35,535 nt of DNA. It comes from an uncultured Myxococcales bacterium (GTDB lineage Bacteria; Myxococcota_A; Polyangia; Nannocystales; Nannocystaceae). The translations under genes and the position numbers were made by a program. A model generated the notes under the pieces. It was not told the DNA's origin, did no database searches, and was given only the letters and a program-made list of their open reading frames with translations. The stretch is from NCBI GenBank assembly GCA_902826865.1, contig CADEGN010000055.1, forward strand, positions 1-35,535. Reading direction: 5' to 3'. Position 1 is the stretch's first letter; each line of letters opens with the position of its first letter. Of the stretch, positions 1 to 7,116 are shown one piece after another.

Positions 1-2
1 CC

Positions 3-959
3 GCGCGGGGTCGACAGTCTGGATCCGCCGGAGCCCCGGCGAACGATGAGAAGCTGATCGACGAACTGTGGGGTCACCTCGAGCTCACGCTAGGTCGCAA
101 CGGCGTCGGCGAATTCGACAGCGTGGCCCTGCGCAGCCTTGTCACGGAACGAGTACTTCGGGCGCGTGAGCGTCACCCTCGGCTCGCCCCACCCGCTGAG
201 GCAGTAGCTGAAAGCTACGCCCGCGCCGTTGGATCCTCCGGTGACGTTGTCGCTGCCCTAGAACGGGCGCGTACCGACGACCTCTACCTCGTAGCCGCGC
301 TCGACAGCGGCGACGCAGCGGCGGTGGCAGCGTTCGAAGCCGAGGCCGTCGAACCCCTCGGTCGCGCCCTCGCACACCTGCAGATCTCGAGCAGCCAGAT
401 CGACGACATCAAGCAAACGGTCCGCGCGAAGCTGCTCGTCTCCAGCGAGACGGAAGCGCCGAGAATTCGCGAGTACGCCGGCCGGGGTGACCTCCGCAGC
501 TGGGTTAGCGTGATCGCCACCCGTGAGGCCTTGTCATCGCTCCGTCGAACTCGTCGGGAGGTCACGCCAGCCGAGGATGTGCTTTTGGCCGTGCCGTCGC
601 CACTGACGGGCCCCGAGCTCGGCTTTCTCAAGGAGCACTACCGCGATGAGTTCCGCGTGGCGTTCACTGCGGCGTTGTCCGAGTTGTCCGCCCGTGATCG
701 AAACGTCCTCCGCCATCACTACGTGCACGGGCTCACCATCGATGAGATCGGTGCGATGTACGGACTGCACCGCTCGAACGCCGCGCGTCGCATCGCCAAA
801 GCCCGCGACCTATTATTGTCGACAACCCGTCGTCGCCTCGTGCTCGGCCTCAACGTGGATCGCCTGGAGTTCGAGAGCATCATGCGGTTGATCGAGAGTC
901 GGATCGACGTGAGCATCCAGCGGCTGCTGGGGTCCGATGACGGCGAGGGGTCGGCGTAA
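3..959 (+). CDS. Sigma-70 family RNA polymerase sigma factor, 5' end off the window
   Basis: A sigma factor that would direct RNA polymerase to a subset of promoters. The C-terminal third has the region 4 helix-turn-helix signature: ALSELSARDRNVLRHHYVHG followed by LTIDEIGAMYGLHRSNAARR. The middle (around GRGDLRSWVSVIATREAL) matches the region 2 end of ECF-like factors from myxobacteria, perhaps the Sig-70_gmx1 type. A GTG at 123 could start a 278-residue protein. However, the same frame is open from base 3, and the upstream codons read as protein (DEKLIDELWGHLELTLG) with no better start visible, so the true start is probably left of the window. A strong hairpin follows the stop. In myxobacteria such factors often sit beside Ser/Thr kinase genes, but none is visible here. 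The sigma-factor call is firm; the subfamily is uncertain. Confidence 0.85.
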   Translation, partial: ARGRQSGSAGAPANDEKLIDELWGHLELTLGRNGVGEFDSVALRSLVTERVLRARERHPRLAPPAEAVAESYARAVGSSGDVVAALERARTDDLYLVAALDSGDAAAVAAFEAEAVEPLGRALAHLQISSSQIDDIKQTVRAKLLVSSETEAPRIREYAGRGDLRSWVSVIATREALSSLRRTRREVTPAEDVLLAVPSPLTGPELGFLKEHYRDEFRVAFTAALSELSARDRNVLRHHYVHGLTIDEIGAMYGLHRSNAARRIAKARDLLLSTTRRRLVLGLNVDRLEFESIMRLIESRIDVSIQRLLGSDDGEGSA

Positions 960-988
960 AGCGGTCGGCTACTCGGCGCGATGCCCGG

Positions 989-1026
989 CGGTTTGCGCGC
1001 GCGACGAACGCCGCGCGCGCAAACCG
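989..1026 (+). terminator. 15-bp GC-rich hairpin after the sigma factor gene
   Basis: Arms at 989-1003 and 1012-1026 are perfect reverse complements (CGGTTTGCGCGCGCG and its complement) around an 8-base loop. The hairpin lies 29 bases after the sigma factor stop and 48 bases before the next start, the expected place for a terminator. It has no T tract, which is common for GC-rich genomes, so termination strength is inferred. Confidence 0.6.
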
Positions 1027-1074
1027 GATGGCATGATTCGCCCCACGCGATTGTTGCGGTCACACTAGTTGGGA

Positions 1075-2430
1075 ATGCACACGCGGCGGCTCGGGCCTGT
1101 GCTTCTGATGAGCGGCGTCGCGCTGCTCGCAGCGGCGTCCGGTCCTGGGCCAGGTGCGAGCGCTGCGGTCGGCATCGAGCGATTCGGACCGGCGGTAAAT
1201 GCGGACACCGACCTTGCACCCGCGCTTGTCTACCTGCGGACATTCACGCCCAACGAGACGCTTGCAGCGCCGTGGGTGACGCTCGAAGGCGTTGGTCTCG
1301 AGCCCGGCGGAAACACAGGCCTCGTTCTCGCCGGGAGCACCGGAGGCCGGGTGAGCGTCTCGTCCGAGTTTTCGCTTCCGTTTGCGCTCGCTAGCCGGCT
1401 CGTCTTGAACCTCCGCGCGCGCGGACCAGGCGCGACGCGCGTCGAAGTCGAGCTGTTCGATGACTCGGTTGGCACCCGGCGCTGGCACGAGATCGAAGTC
1501 GACGACCGTGGATCGATCGAGATCCCGCTTGTGCACTTCCGGCACGACCGCGGGCGCGTTCCGGACCTGCGACGGACCACGCGCTGGGGCCTGCGCTTCG
1601 TGGACCCCGGAGTCATCGAAATCGAGTCCTTCGAACTGTGGCGCGACGACGATCGCACCGCCGAGGATCGCGAGCTGGACGACCTCATCGCTACGTTCCC
1701 GGAACCGGATCGTGTGAGGGTATTTCGCCGCGCGCCGTTCGTGCTCGTAACCGACGCCGAGACACTCGCGCCCGCGCCGGTGCTCGACGCACTTGAGCGG
1801 AGTTATGTCCACACGCGACAGCTCCTGCCGAGCATGCCGGTACCATCGAGCAGCGTTCCACTGCTGGTCTTCGCCGAAGATGCCGGATATCGCGGGTTCT
1901 GGTCGCGATACTCGGCCGCACGCGGCGCAGCCGTTGAACCGCTGCGGGAGGACGACGGATTCACGTGGCAGGGCGTCGCGACGGCCTCGTTCTCGCGGGC
2001 CTACGGCGAGGTGCGCCCGACGTATGTGCACGAAGCCCATCACGCGTTGATGGAACGCGCCTGGGGTCTCGCGGCTCAGCGGAGTTGGTTGTTCGAGTCG
2101 CTAGCAAACGTCGAACAACTCGCCATCAGCCGTCAGGATATTCGGCTCGTCTATCGCACAGGCCTGCGGCGCGGTGGCCAGTGGACCCCGATCGCGGAAC
2201 TCGGCAGTGGGGCCCCAATCGCGACCAAGAACTACTGGCAAGCGACCCTGTTGATGCAATGGCTCGTCGCCGACGCCACACGCCGGCGTGCCCTCGACTC
2301 CGCTGTCGTCGAAATGGCCCAGCTCGGCTCGAGCGACCTCCGCCCGCTCGCGCGTCGGCACTTCGGCCGTGACATCGACGCGTTGGCGGTGGAGCTGTGG
2401 TGGTGGGCCTGGGACGAATACTCACTGTGA
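1075..2430 (+). CDS. Secreted HExxH metallopeptidase-like protein (peptidase MA type)
   Basis: Probable exported zinc metallopeptidase of the gluzincin type; substrate unknown. I chose ATG 1075 over TTG 1069 because it gives a clean signal peptide: MHTRR, then a hydrophobic run GPVLLMSGVALLAAASG and small residues. Residues about 30-190 are beta-rich and resemble a carbohydrate-binding or CIA30-like sandwich (GGRVSVSSEFSLPF and EIESFELWRDD). The C-terminal half has the motif H319-E-A-H-H323, with E341 in LFESLANVEQL as a plausible third zinc ligand, followed by an alpha-helical tail. The 451-residue length suits an exported single-domain enzyme with an N-terminal accessory domain. Its stop overlaps the stop of the convergent dehydrogenase gene by nine bases. 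The fold assignment is fairly secure; activity is inference. Confidence 0.7.
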   Translation: MHTRRLGPVLLMSGVALLAAASGPGPGASAAVGIERFGPAVNADTDLAPALVYLRTFTPNETLAAPWVTLEGVGLEPGGNTGLVLAGSTGGRVSVSSEFSLPFALASRLVLNLRARGPGATRVEVELFDDSVGTRRWHEIEVDDRGSIEIPLVHFRHDRGRVPDLRRTTRWGLRFVDPGVIEIESFELWRDDDRTAEDRELDDLIATFPEPDRVRVFRRAPFVLVTDAETLAPAPVLDALERSYVHTRQLLPSMPVPSSSVPLLVFAEDAGYRGFWSRYSAARGAAVEPLREDDGFTWQGVATASFSRAYGEVRPTYVHEAHHALMERAWGLAAQRSWLFESLANVEQLAISRQDIRLVYRTGLRRGGQWTPIAELGSGAPIATKNYWQATLLMQWLVADATRRRALDSAVVEMAQLGSSDLRPLARRHFGRDIDALAVELWWWAWDEYSL

Positions 2431-3420
2431 GTGAGCCGGCCTTGGGGCGCCCGACTCCAACCATGCCTTCACCCTGTCCAGCGCGCCGTCGATCGCACGC
2501 GGGCGGTAGTCGAGCTCGCGCTCGGCCTTGCCGCACTGGATCGAGGGATTGCCGGCGAGCTGGTTGAGCTCCTCGGCGTTGAAAGGCGCGCGCATCCCCA
2601 CCAGGCGTGCGGCGAGCTCGACGTAGGGCAGCGCCCCCTTGGCGAGCCACATCGGCAGCTGCACCACGGGCCGGCGCCGACCTGACATCGACGCGCAGAG
2701 GCCCGCAAAGTGTCGAACTGAGTACCAGCGACCGCTGAGGATGTAGCTCTCGCCGGTTCGCCCCCGCTCCGCCGCAGCAATCGCGCCGGTGACGACGTCG
2801 TCGACGTCCACGAGATTGAAGCCGCCTTCGATCACCGCAGGCAGCTTGCCGGCCATGCCTGGTGCGATCAAGTTGCGGACGATGCCGGCGTGGTGATTCT
2901 CGTGCGGGCCCACGACAACGGTTGGATGCACGACCACCGCATCGAGCCCGGCGTCGACCTCACGACGAACGAGTCTCTCACCCAACACCTTCGAGCGACT
3001 GTAGGGCGCGTGGGCCTCGCCGCACACCCGCCGGCGCTCTTCGTCCAATGGCCGATCGCGTGGATCCGGATCGAAGACGACCATCGATGAAAAATGCACG
3101 AACTTGCGCACGCCGGCTTCGCGGGCGGAGCGTGCAGCATTGGCCGCACCCGTGGCGTTGACGGCCCACAAAACCGGGTCGTCCGTGGTCTTGGTGCTGA
3201 CGACCGCCGCGAGGTGATAGACGGTGTCGGCATCGAGGAACGCGCGATTTAGCGACGCAGCATCGCGGACGTCGGCCTCCACGACTTCGACGTCGCGACG
3301 GTCGCGCAGGGTTCGATCGCCGGGCATCGTCACCGCCCGAACGCGGTGCCCGCGAGCGACCAGCGCCTCGACGAGGTGAAGCCCGACCTGACCGGTAGAA
3401 CCCGTGACGACGATGCTCAT
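2422..3420 (-). CDS. NAD(P)-dependent extended SDR, 3-beta-HSD/HpnA-like
   Basis: An extended short-chain dehydrogenase of 332 residues, expected to oxidise or reduce a secondary alcohol/ketone with NAD(P). The Rossmann motif TGSTGQVG (glycines 7, 10 and 13) opens the protein. Ser111/112 (FSS), Tyr140 and Lys144 (YSRSK) form the catalytic set. The family includes HpnA, dihydroflavonol reductases and 3-beta-hydroxysteroid dehydrogenases; sequence alone does not separate these. A longer open frame runs upstream to 4098, but the glycine motif directly follows ATG 3420 and GGGGAG lies eight bases before it, so this start is preferred. It is divergent from a paralogue (start 3493) and next to 5-alpha-reductase, flavin dehydrogenase and sterol isomerase genes. 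That context suggests action on a sterol 3-hydroxyl, possibly with C4 decarboxylation as in NSDHL/ERG26. Function from context is inference. Confidence 0.85.
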   Translation of the reverse strand: MSIVVTGSTGQVGLHLVEALVARGHRVRAVTMPGDRTLRDRRDVEVVEADVRDAASLNRAFLDADTVYHLAAVVSTKTTDDPVLWAVNATGAANAARSAREAGVRKFVHFSSMVVFDPDPRDRPLDEERRRVCGEAHAPYSRSKVLGERLVRREVDAGLDAVVVHPTVVVGPHENHHAGIVRNLIAPGMAGKLPAVIEGGFNLVDVDDVVTGAIAAAERGRTGESYILSGRWYSVRHFAGLCASMSGRRRPVVQLPMWLAKGALPYVELAARLVGMRAPFNAEELNQLAGNPSIQCGKAERELDYRPRAIDGALDRVKAWLESGAPRPAHSQ

Positions 3421-3427
3421 GGACCTG

Positions 3428-3441
3428 CTCCCCGATCGGGC
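3428..3441. promoter_or_regulatory. Candidate operator half 1 (CTCCCCGATCGGGC)
   Basis: This 14-mer recurs at 3456 with one mismatch (CTCCCCGACCGGGC), exactly 28 bp away, inside the 72-bp gap between two divergent dehydrogenase genes. It contains the perfect palindrome CCCGATCGGG. Read on the minus strand it also holds GGGGAG, the likely ribosome binding site for the gene starting at 3420, so part of the match may reflect that. A repressor site covering leader and promoter is a reasonable guess. Confidence 0.35.
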
Positions 3442-3449
3442 GATGCCAG

Positions 3450-3479
3450 GGTATTCTCCCCGACCGGGCTTAGTGTCAA
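3450..3479 (-). promoter_or_regulatory. Candidate sigma-70-type promoter for the gene starting at 3420
   Basis: On the minus strand, TTGACA (3479-3474) is a perfect -35 hexamer, followed after 18 bases by AATACC (3455-3450), a weak -10. It points to the start at 3420. The second copy of the 14-bp repeat lies between the two boxes. The perfect -35 is the main evidence; the -10 is poor. Confidence 0.3.
3456..3469. promoter_or_regulatory. Candidate operator half 2 (CTCCCCGACCGGGC)
   Basis: Second copy of the 14-mer found at 3428-3441 with one base changed. It sits between the -35 and -10 of the candidate minus-strand promoter, where a bound repressor would block RNA polymerase. No similar copy was noticed in the other gaps of the sterol-type cluster. 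Confidence 0.35.
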
Positions 3480-3492
3480 GGCAACGAACGGC

Positions 3493-4527
3493 ATGGCGAA
3501 AATTGCGGTAACGGGTGCCTCGGGACTGGTCGGTGCGGCGTTGATCCGCGCGCTGCGCGAACGCGACGCCGATCACGAGGTGCGCGCGCTCTACAACTCG
3601 TCGCCGCGCGGCTTCGACGACGTATCGGTAACTCCGGCCAAGGTCGACATCATGGATCCGGCCAGCCTGCGCGAAGCGTTCGCCGGGGCAGACGTCGTGT
3701 ACCACTCGGCGGCCCACGTCTCCACGGATCCACGCCTCGGCGAGACGACCCGCCGGACGAACGTCGAGGGCACGCGCAACGTGATCGAGGCGTGTGAGCG
3801 CACGGGCGTGCGCCGTCTCGTTCACGTGAGCTCCGTCCACGCGTTGTGCCAGACTCCGCTCGAGCACCCTCTCGATGAAAATCGCAAGCTGCTCGACACG
3901 GCGGAGGTGACGCCGTACGTGCGATCGAAAGCGCAGGCGGAACTTCTGGTCATGGAAGCGGCAGCGCGAGGGCTCGAAGCGGTCATCGTGTGCCCGAGCG
4001 GGATCATGGGACCCTACGACTACCGGCCGACACAAACCGGACAGATGCTGTTCGACCTCTACGCCGGGAGAATCCCTGCCTTGCTGCCCGGCGGCCACGA
4101 TTGGGTGGATTCACGCGACGTGGCGGTCGGCGCGATCGCAGCAGCGGAACGGGGACGCGCCGGCGAGCGCTATATCCTCTCCGGCACCTGGGCCGGTCTC
4201 ACGGAGTTGGCCGACCTCGTGGCCTACAATGGCGGCGCCCGAGCCCCACGAATGGTGATGCCGCTGCCGCTCGCGCGGCTCGCCGCCCACGGCGCCGAGC
4301 TGTACGGCCGGTTCGTCGCTCGATCGCTCGCGTTCAACCGTGAAGCCGTGGCCGTCCTACAGCGGACCAATAGCAAGGTGAGCTCGGCCAAGGCCGCTGA
4401 CGAGCTTGGCTACGCCGCGCGCCCGCTGGCCGACACCGTGCGAGATACCATGGCGTGGGGACTTGAACGCGGTCTTATCCGCGCGTCCCGCCGACCCTCG
4501 ACCGGCACCAGGGCACCGGCAGGATAG
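3493..4527 (+). CDS. NAD(P)-dependent extended SDR, paralogue of the divergent gene
   Basis: A 344-residue extended short-chain dehydrogenase. TGASGLVG (glycines 8, 11 and 14) binds the dinucleotide; Ser113/114 (VSS), Tyr142 and Lys146 (YVRSK) are the catalytic residues. It shares RGRxGExYILSGxW and the general layout with its divergent neighbour, so the two probably arose by duplication. ATG 3493 is chosen because the Rossmann strand begins at once; the open frame reaches back to 3346 only by running through the neighbour. CPSGIMGPYDYRPTQTG resembles the substrate-side loop of HpnA-type enzymes. It ends seven bases from the convergent 5-alpha-reductase gene. Candidate roles are 3-beta-hydroxysteroid dehydrogenase, sterol-4-carboxylate decarboxylating dehydrogenase, or an HpnA-like reductase. 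Family is secure, substrate is not. Confidence 0.85.
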   Translation: MAKIAVTGASGLVGAALIRALRERDADHEVRALYNSSPRGFDDVSVTPAKVDIMDPASLREAFAGADVVYHSAAHVSTDPRLGETTRRTNVEGTRNVIEACERTGVRRLVHVSSVHALCQTPLEHPLDENRKLLDTAEVTPYVRSKAQAELLVMEAAARGLEAVIVCPSGIMGPYDYRPTQTGQMLFDLYAGRIPALLPGGHDWVDSRDVAVGAIAAAERGRAGERYILSGTWAGLTELADLVAYNGGARAPRMVMPLPLARLAAHGAELYGRFVARSLAFNREAVAVLQRTNSKVSSAKAADELGYAARPLADTVRDTMAWGLERGLIRASRRPSTGTRAPAG

Positions 4528-4534
4528 CGGCTGG

Positions 4535-5338
4535 CTACCACAGGAACGGAACGAGGATCTTCCGCTCTCGCGGGTAGTCCGAGAAACGCTCGTAGTACCA
4601 ACGATGGGTATCGAGCGCACGTGGGATGAGATTCGCAGCCGAGATCGTCAGAATGAAGACGCCAGGAAGCGACCAGGTGAACAGCGCAAAGCCGCTCCAC
4701 GCGACGAGCTCGCCTAGATAGCTTGCGTTCGTTACGAAGCGAAAACCGCCGCCACGAGGGATGCGATAGGCGTTCTCGCCGCGCGCGATCTCTTCACGCG
4801 TCCGGAGGTTGCGCAGGATAGCGTCGGAATGGATGTTGAGCGCGAGTCCGCAGGCGTAGATCGTTACACCGACCAAGAACCGAGGATCGACAAGCCACGC
4901 ATCGGTGAAATGCGCGCCCAGACGGCTAAAAAAAGTGCCGTTCATGTAGCCATGCAACGCAGTGACCAGCATGCCCATGAGCCACACGGGCGCACCGAAC
5001 GTGGGTCCACCGACTTTCGGCACGCGGATCGACAACGGGAAGATGAACCCACGATTCGCGTAGTGAATTGCCCAAAGTGTCGCGAGCACCATGGGCACGG
5101 TTTCGCCGGCGTGTGGGCCGGCGAGGTAGCACGGCCAAAACACCAACGTTGCCGGGAGCTCCATCAACAGCCAACCGAGGCGCGGACCCACGGCCCATCG
5201 CTGCTTGGCCGCGGCGAACCGGCCATAGGGCGCCTGCATGAAGCGCATCGACACCACCGTGATCGGCGTGAGAAGAAGCGCGACGACCAAGATGGTGTCG
5301 AAGACGGGATCGCCAGTGTACCAGATGGGCTCAGTCAC
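4535..5338 (-). CDS. Steroid 5-alpha-reductase (SRD5A) family membrane enzyme
   Basis: Polytopic membrane enzyme expected to reduce the C4-C5 double bond of a 3-keto-delta-4 steroid using NADPH. The 267 residues match SRD5A2 from end to end as I recall it: LNIHSDAILRNLR for human INIHSDYILRQLR, YRIPRGGGF for YRIPQGGLF, FTWSLPG for ATWSLPA, and the terminal YPRERKILVPFLW for YPKSRKALIPFIF. The two catalytic residues of human SRD5A2, Glu57 in QELPS and Tyr91 in VHYFHR, correspond to Glu60 (MELPA) and Tyr93 (IHYANR). Several hydrophobic segments span the length. ATG 5338 lies 31 bp from the divergent flavin dehydrogenase start, so the two may share a control region. Family assignment is strong; the natural substrate (sterol, steroid or other enone) is inferred from neighbours. 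Confidence 0.92.
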   Translation of the reverse strand: MTEPIWYTGDPVFDTILVVALLLTPITVVSMRFMQAPYGRFAAAKQRWAVGPRLGWLLMELPATLVFWPCYLAGPHAGETVPMVLATLWAIHYANRGFIFPLSIRVPKVGGPTFGAPVWLMGMLVTALHGYMNGTFFSRLGAHFTDAWLVDPRFLVGVTIYACGLALNIHSDAILRNLRTREEIARGENAYRIPRGGGFRFVTNASYLGELVAWSGFALFTWSLPGVFILTISAANLIPRALDTHRWYYERFSDYPRERKILVPFLW

Positions 5339-5369
5339 GGAGCCGTTGAGGATAGTCGCGACGTTCGGT

Positions 5370-7106
5370 ATGGATCAAGCCGTGTCCGACGACGTAGCAA
5401 CTGTCCGTGGCGACGCCCAGGGTGTGCTTGAAAATGGGGCCCGGCGTCCCTGGGATGAGGTCCGCGACGTTGTCGTGATCGGCTTCGGCATCGCCGGCGC
5501 GAGCGCGGCGATTGAGGCGCGTTCGATGGGCGCGGACACACTCGTGGTCGATCGGTTCGGCGGCGGTGGAGCTACGAAGTTGTCGGCCGGCGTTGTGTAC
5601 TTCGGCGGCGGAACCAAGCTTCAACGTGACGCTGGCTGGGCTGACACGCCCCCGGACATGTTCAAGTACCTGTCGCTCGAGGCACGCGATGCGGTGGCGG
5701 AGGCGACACTGTTCGATTTCTGCGCCCGCAGCGTCGAGAACTTCGAGTGGTTGTGTCGCTTCGGCGTGCCATTTCCGCCCCGCGGCCAGGCGTTCAAGAC
5801 GTCGTACCCACCCGATGAGTGCACGCTCTACTTCTCAGGCAACGAGTTGTGCCATCCCTACTGCGATAGCGCGCGTCCGGCCCCGCGTGGGCATCGCGCG
5901 CTCGGTAAGGGTCTTACCGGTCACCTGATCTTCAAGGGAGTGCAGGCAGGTGCCAAAGCGGCCGGTGCGGTGGTGCGCTCGTACGCCCGAGCCGAACGCC
6001 TGGTGGTGGACGATAGCGGTGACGTGATCGGATTGGTGCTGCTCGAGCAACGCAGCGGGGCCTTGACCTCTGCGAAGCACGCGGCAGCACTGGCGCTCGC
6101 TAACTACGCGGGTGGCTTCTCGCGCCGGGCCAACGATTCGATCCGCCCGCGCCTCGACGTCATCGCCACCGGTGTGCGAAGACGCTTCGTGCGCGCCCGC
6201 GGTGGGGTGGTCTTGAGCGCCGGAGGCTTCGTGTTCAACCGCGAGCTCATGAAGCAGCACGCCCCCGCGTACGCCGACTGCAGCATGCGCCTTGGAACCG
6301 CCGCGGACGACGGCTCGGGGATCTCGATGGGCCGCGCCGCGGGGGGAGCCATCGCGCGCATGGATCGCTGCTGCGCGTGGCGCTTCATCAATCCACCTTC
6401 AGCGTACATCCGCGGCGTGCTGATTGGTCCGAGCGGCGTGCGGATATGCAACGAGGAGCTGTATGGTTCGACGATCGGTGAGTTCCTTGCCCTTGAGCAC
6501 GGTGGGCGGGGTGTTCTGGTGCTCGACCACGCGATGATGAAGTTGTCGCGCGAGCAGCTGCGCAGCGAGACGATGGGTGGCTTTCAGCTCGTGTTCGGCG
6601 CGCTCAACAGCTTCGTCAACTACCACAAGGCCGACAGTATCGAGGCGCTGGCGAAGCTGTGTGGGATCGATGAGACGGCGATGGCGGCCACGGTCTCCGC
6701 CTACAACGCCGGTGCTGACGCCGGTCGAGACACGCTTGGCAAGCATGTCGAGAACCTTGCGGCCGTCCGCGAGCCGCCCTACTACGCCATCAACTGCGAT
6801 ATCGACACGATCAAGTTTCCCACCCCGTGCATTACCCTCGGGGGACTCGTCGTGGATGGCACGAGCGCACGGGTCAAGCGCGACACCGGAGAGATCATCG
6901 GCGGTTTGTACGCAGCTGGGCGCAACGCCGTGGGCGTCTCATCGCACAGCTACGTGAGCGGCCTATCGGTGGCCGATGGGCTCTACGCCGGCCGCAATGC
7001 AGGTGCACACGCTGGGCGCCGGGCGAAAGCGCCACGCGAGCGCTCCGTCGTCGTTTCGAGCGGTGCGCGAGCGACTGCTCGCGACTCAGCGGATGAGCTC
7101 AGGTGA
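5370..7106 (+). CDS. FAD-binding 3-ketosteroid-dehydrogenase-like flavoprotein
   Basis: A 578-residue flavoprotein of the fumarate reductase/3-ketosteroid dehydrogenase (FAD_binding_2) group, expected to introduce a ring-A double bond next to a ketone (delta-1 or delta-4). The FAD motif is VVVIGFGIAGASAA (residues 35-48), followed by FGGGGATKLSAG and VYFGGGT. The C-terminal FAD-contact segment reads IIGGLYAAGRNAVGVSSHSY. PPYYAIN resembles the PFYA segment carrying the catalytic Tyr487 of Rhodococcus KstD1. An open frame exists back to 5238 inside the reductase gene, but ATG 5370 is just ahead of the FAD strand. It is divergent from the 5-alpha-reductase, the enzyme of the opposite chemistry, and ends ten bases from the convergent sterol isomerase. 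Delta-1 versus delta-4 specificity cannot be read here. Confidence 0.82.
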   Translation: MDQAVSDDVATVRGDAQGVLENGARRPWDEVRDVVVIGFGIAGASAAIEARSMGADTLVVDRFGGGGATKLSAGVVYFGGGTKLQRDAGWADTPPDMFKYLSLEARDAVAEATLFDFCARSVENFEWLCRFGVPFPPRGQAFKTSYPPDECTLYFSGNELCHPYCDSARPAPRGHRALGKGLTGHLIFKGVQAGAKAAGAVVRSYARAERLVVDDSGDVIGLVLLEQRSGALTSAKHAAALALANYAGGFSRRANDSIRPRLDVIATGVRRRFVRARGGVVLSAGGFVFNRELMKQHAPAYADCSMRLGTAADDGSGISMGRAAGGAIARMDRCCAWRFINPPSAYIRGVLIGPSGVRICNEELYGSTIGEFLALEHGGRGVLVLDHAMMKLSREQLRSETMGGFQLVFGALNSFVNYHKADSIEALAKLCGIDETAMAATVSAYNAGADAGRDTLGKHVENLAAVREPPYYAINCDIDTIKFPTPCITLGGLVVDGTSARVKRDTGEIIGGLYAAGRNAVGVSSHSYVSGLSVADGLYAGRNAGAHAGRRAKAPRERSVVVSSGARATARDSADELR

Positions 7107-7116
7107 TCGCGCAGCG

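Noticed and set aside
3421..4098. Upstream extension of the minus-strand dehydrogenase frame
   Set aside because: It overlaps the divergent dehydrogenase and is Arg/His/Val-rich; the Rossmann motif begins right after ATG 3420.
2422..4527. Reading the two dehydrogenases as hopanoid HpnA genes
   Set aside because: They resemble HpnA, but no squalene-hopene cyclase or other hpn gene is present, and the neighbours are steroid-type enzymes; kept only as an alternative.
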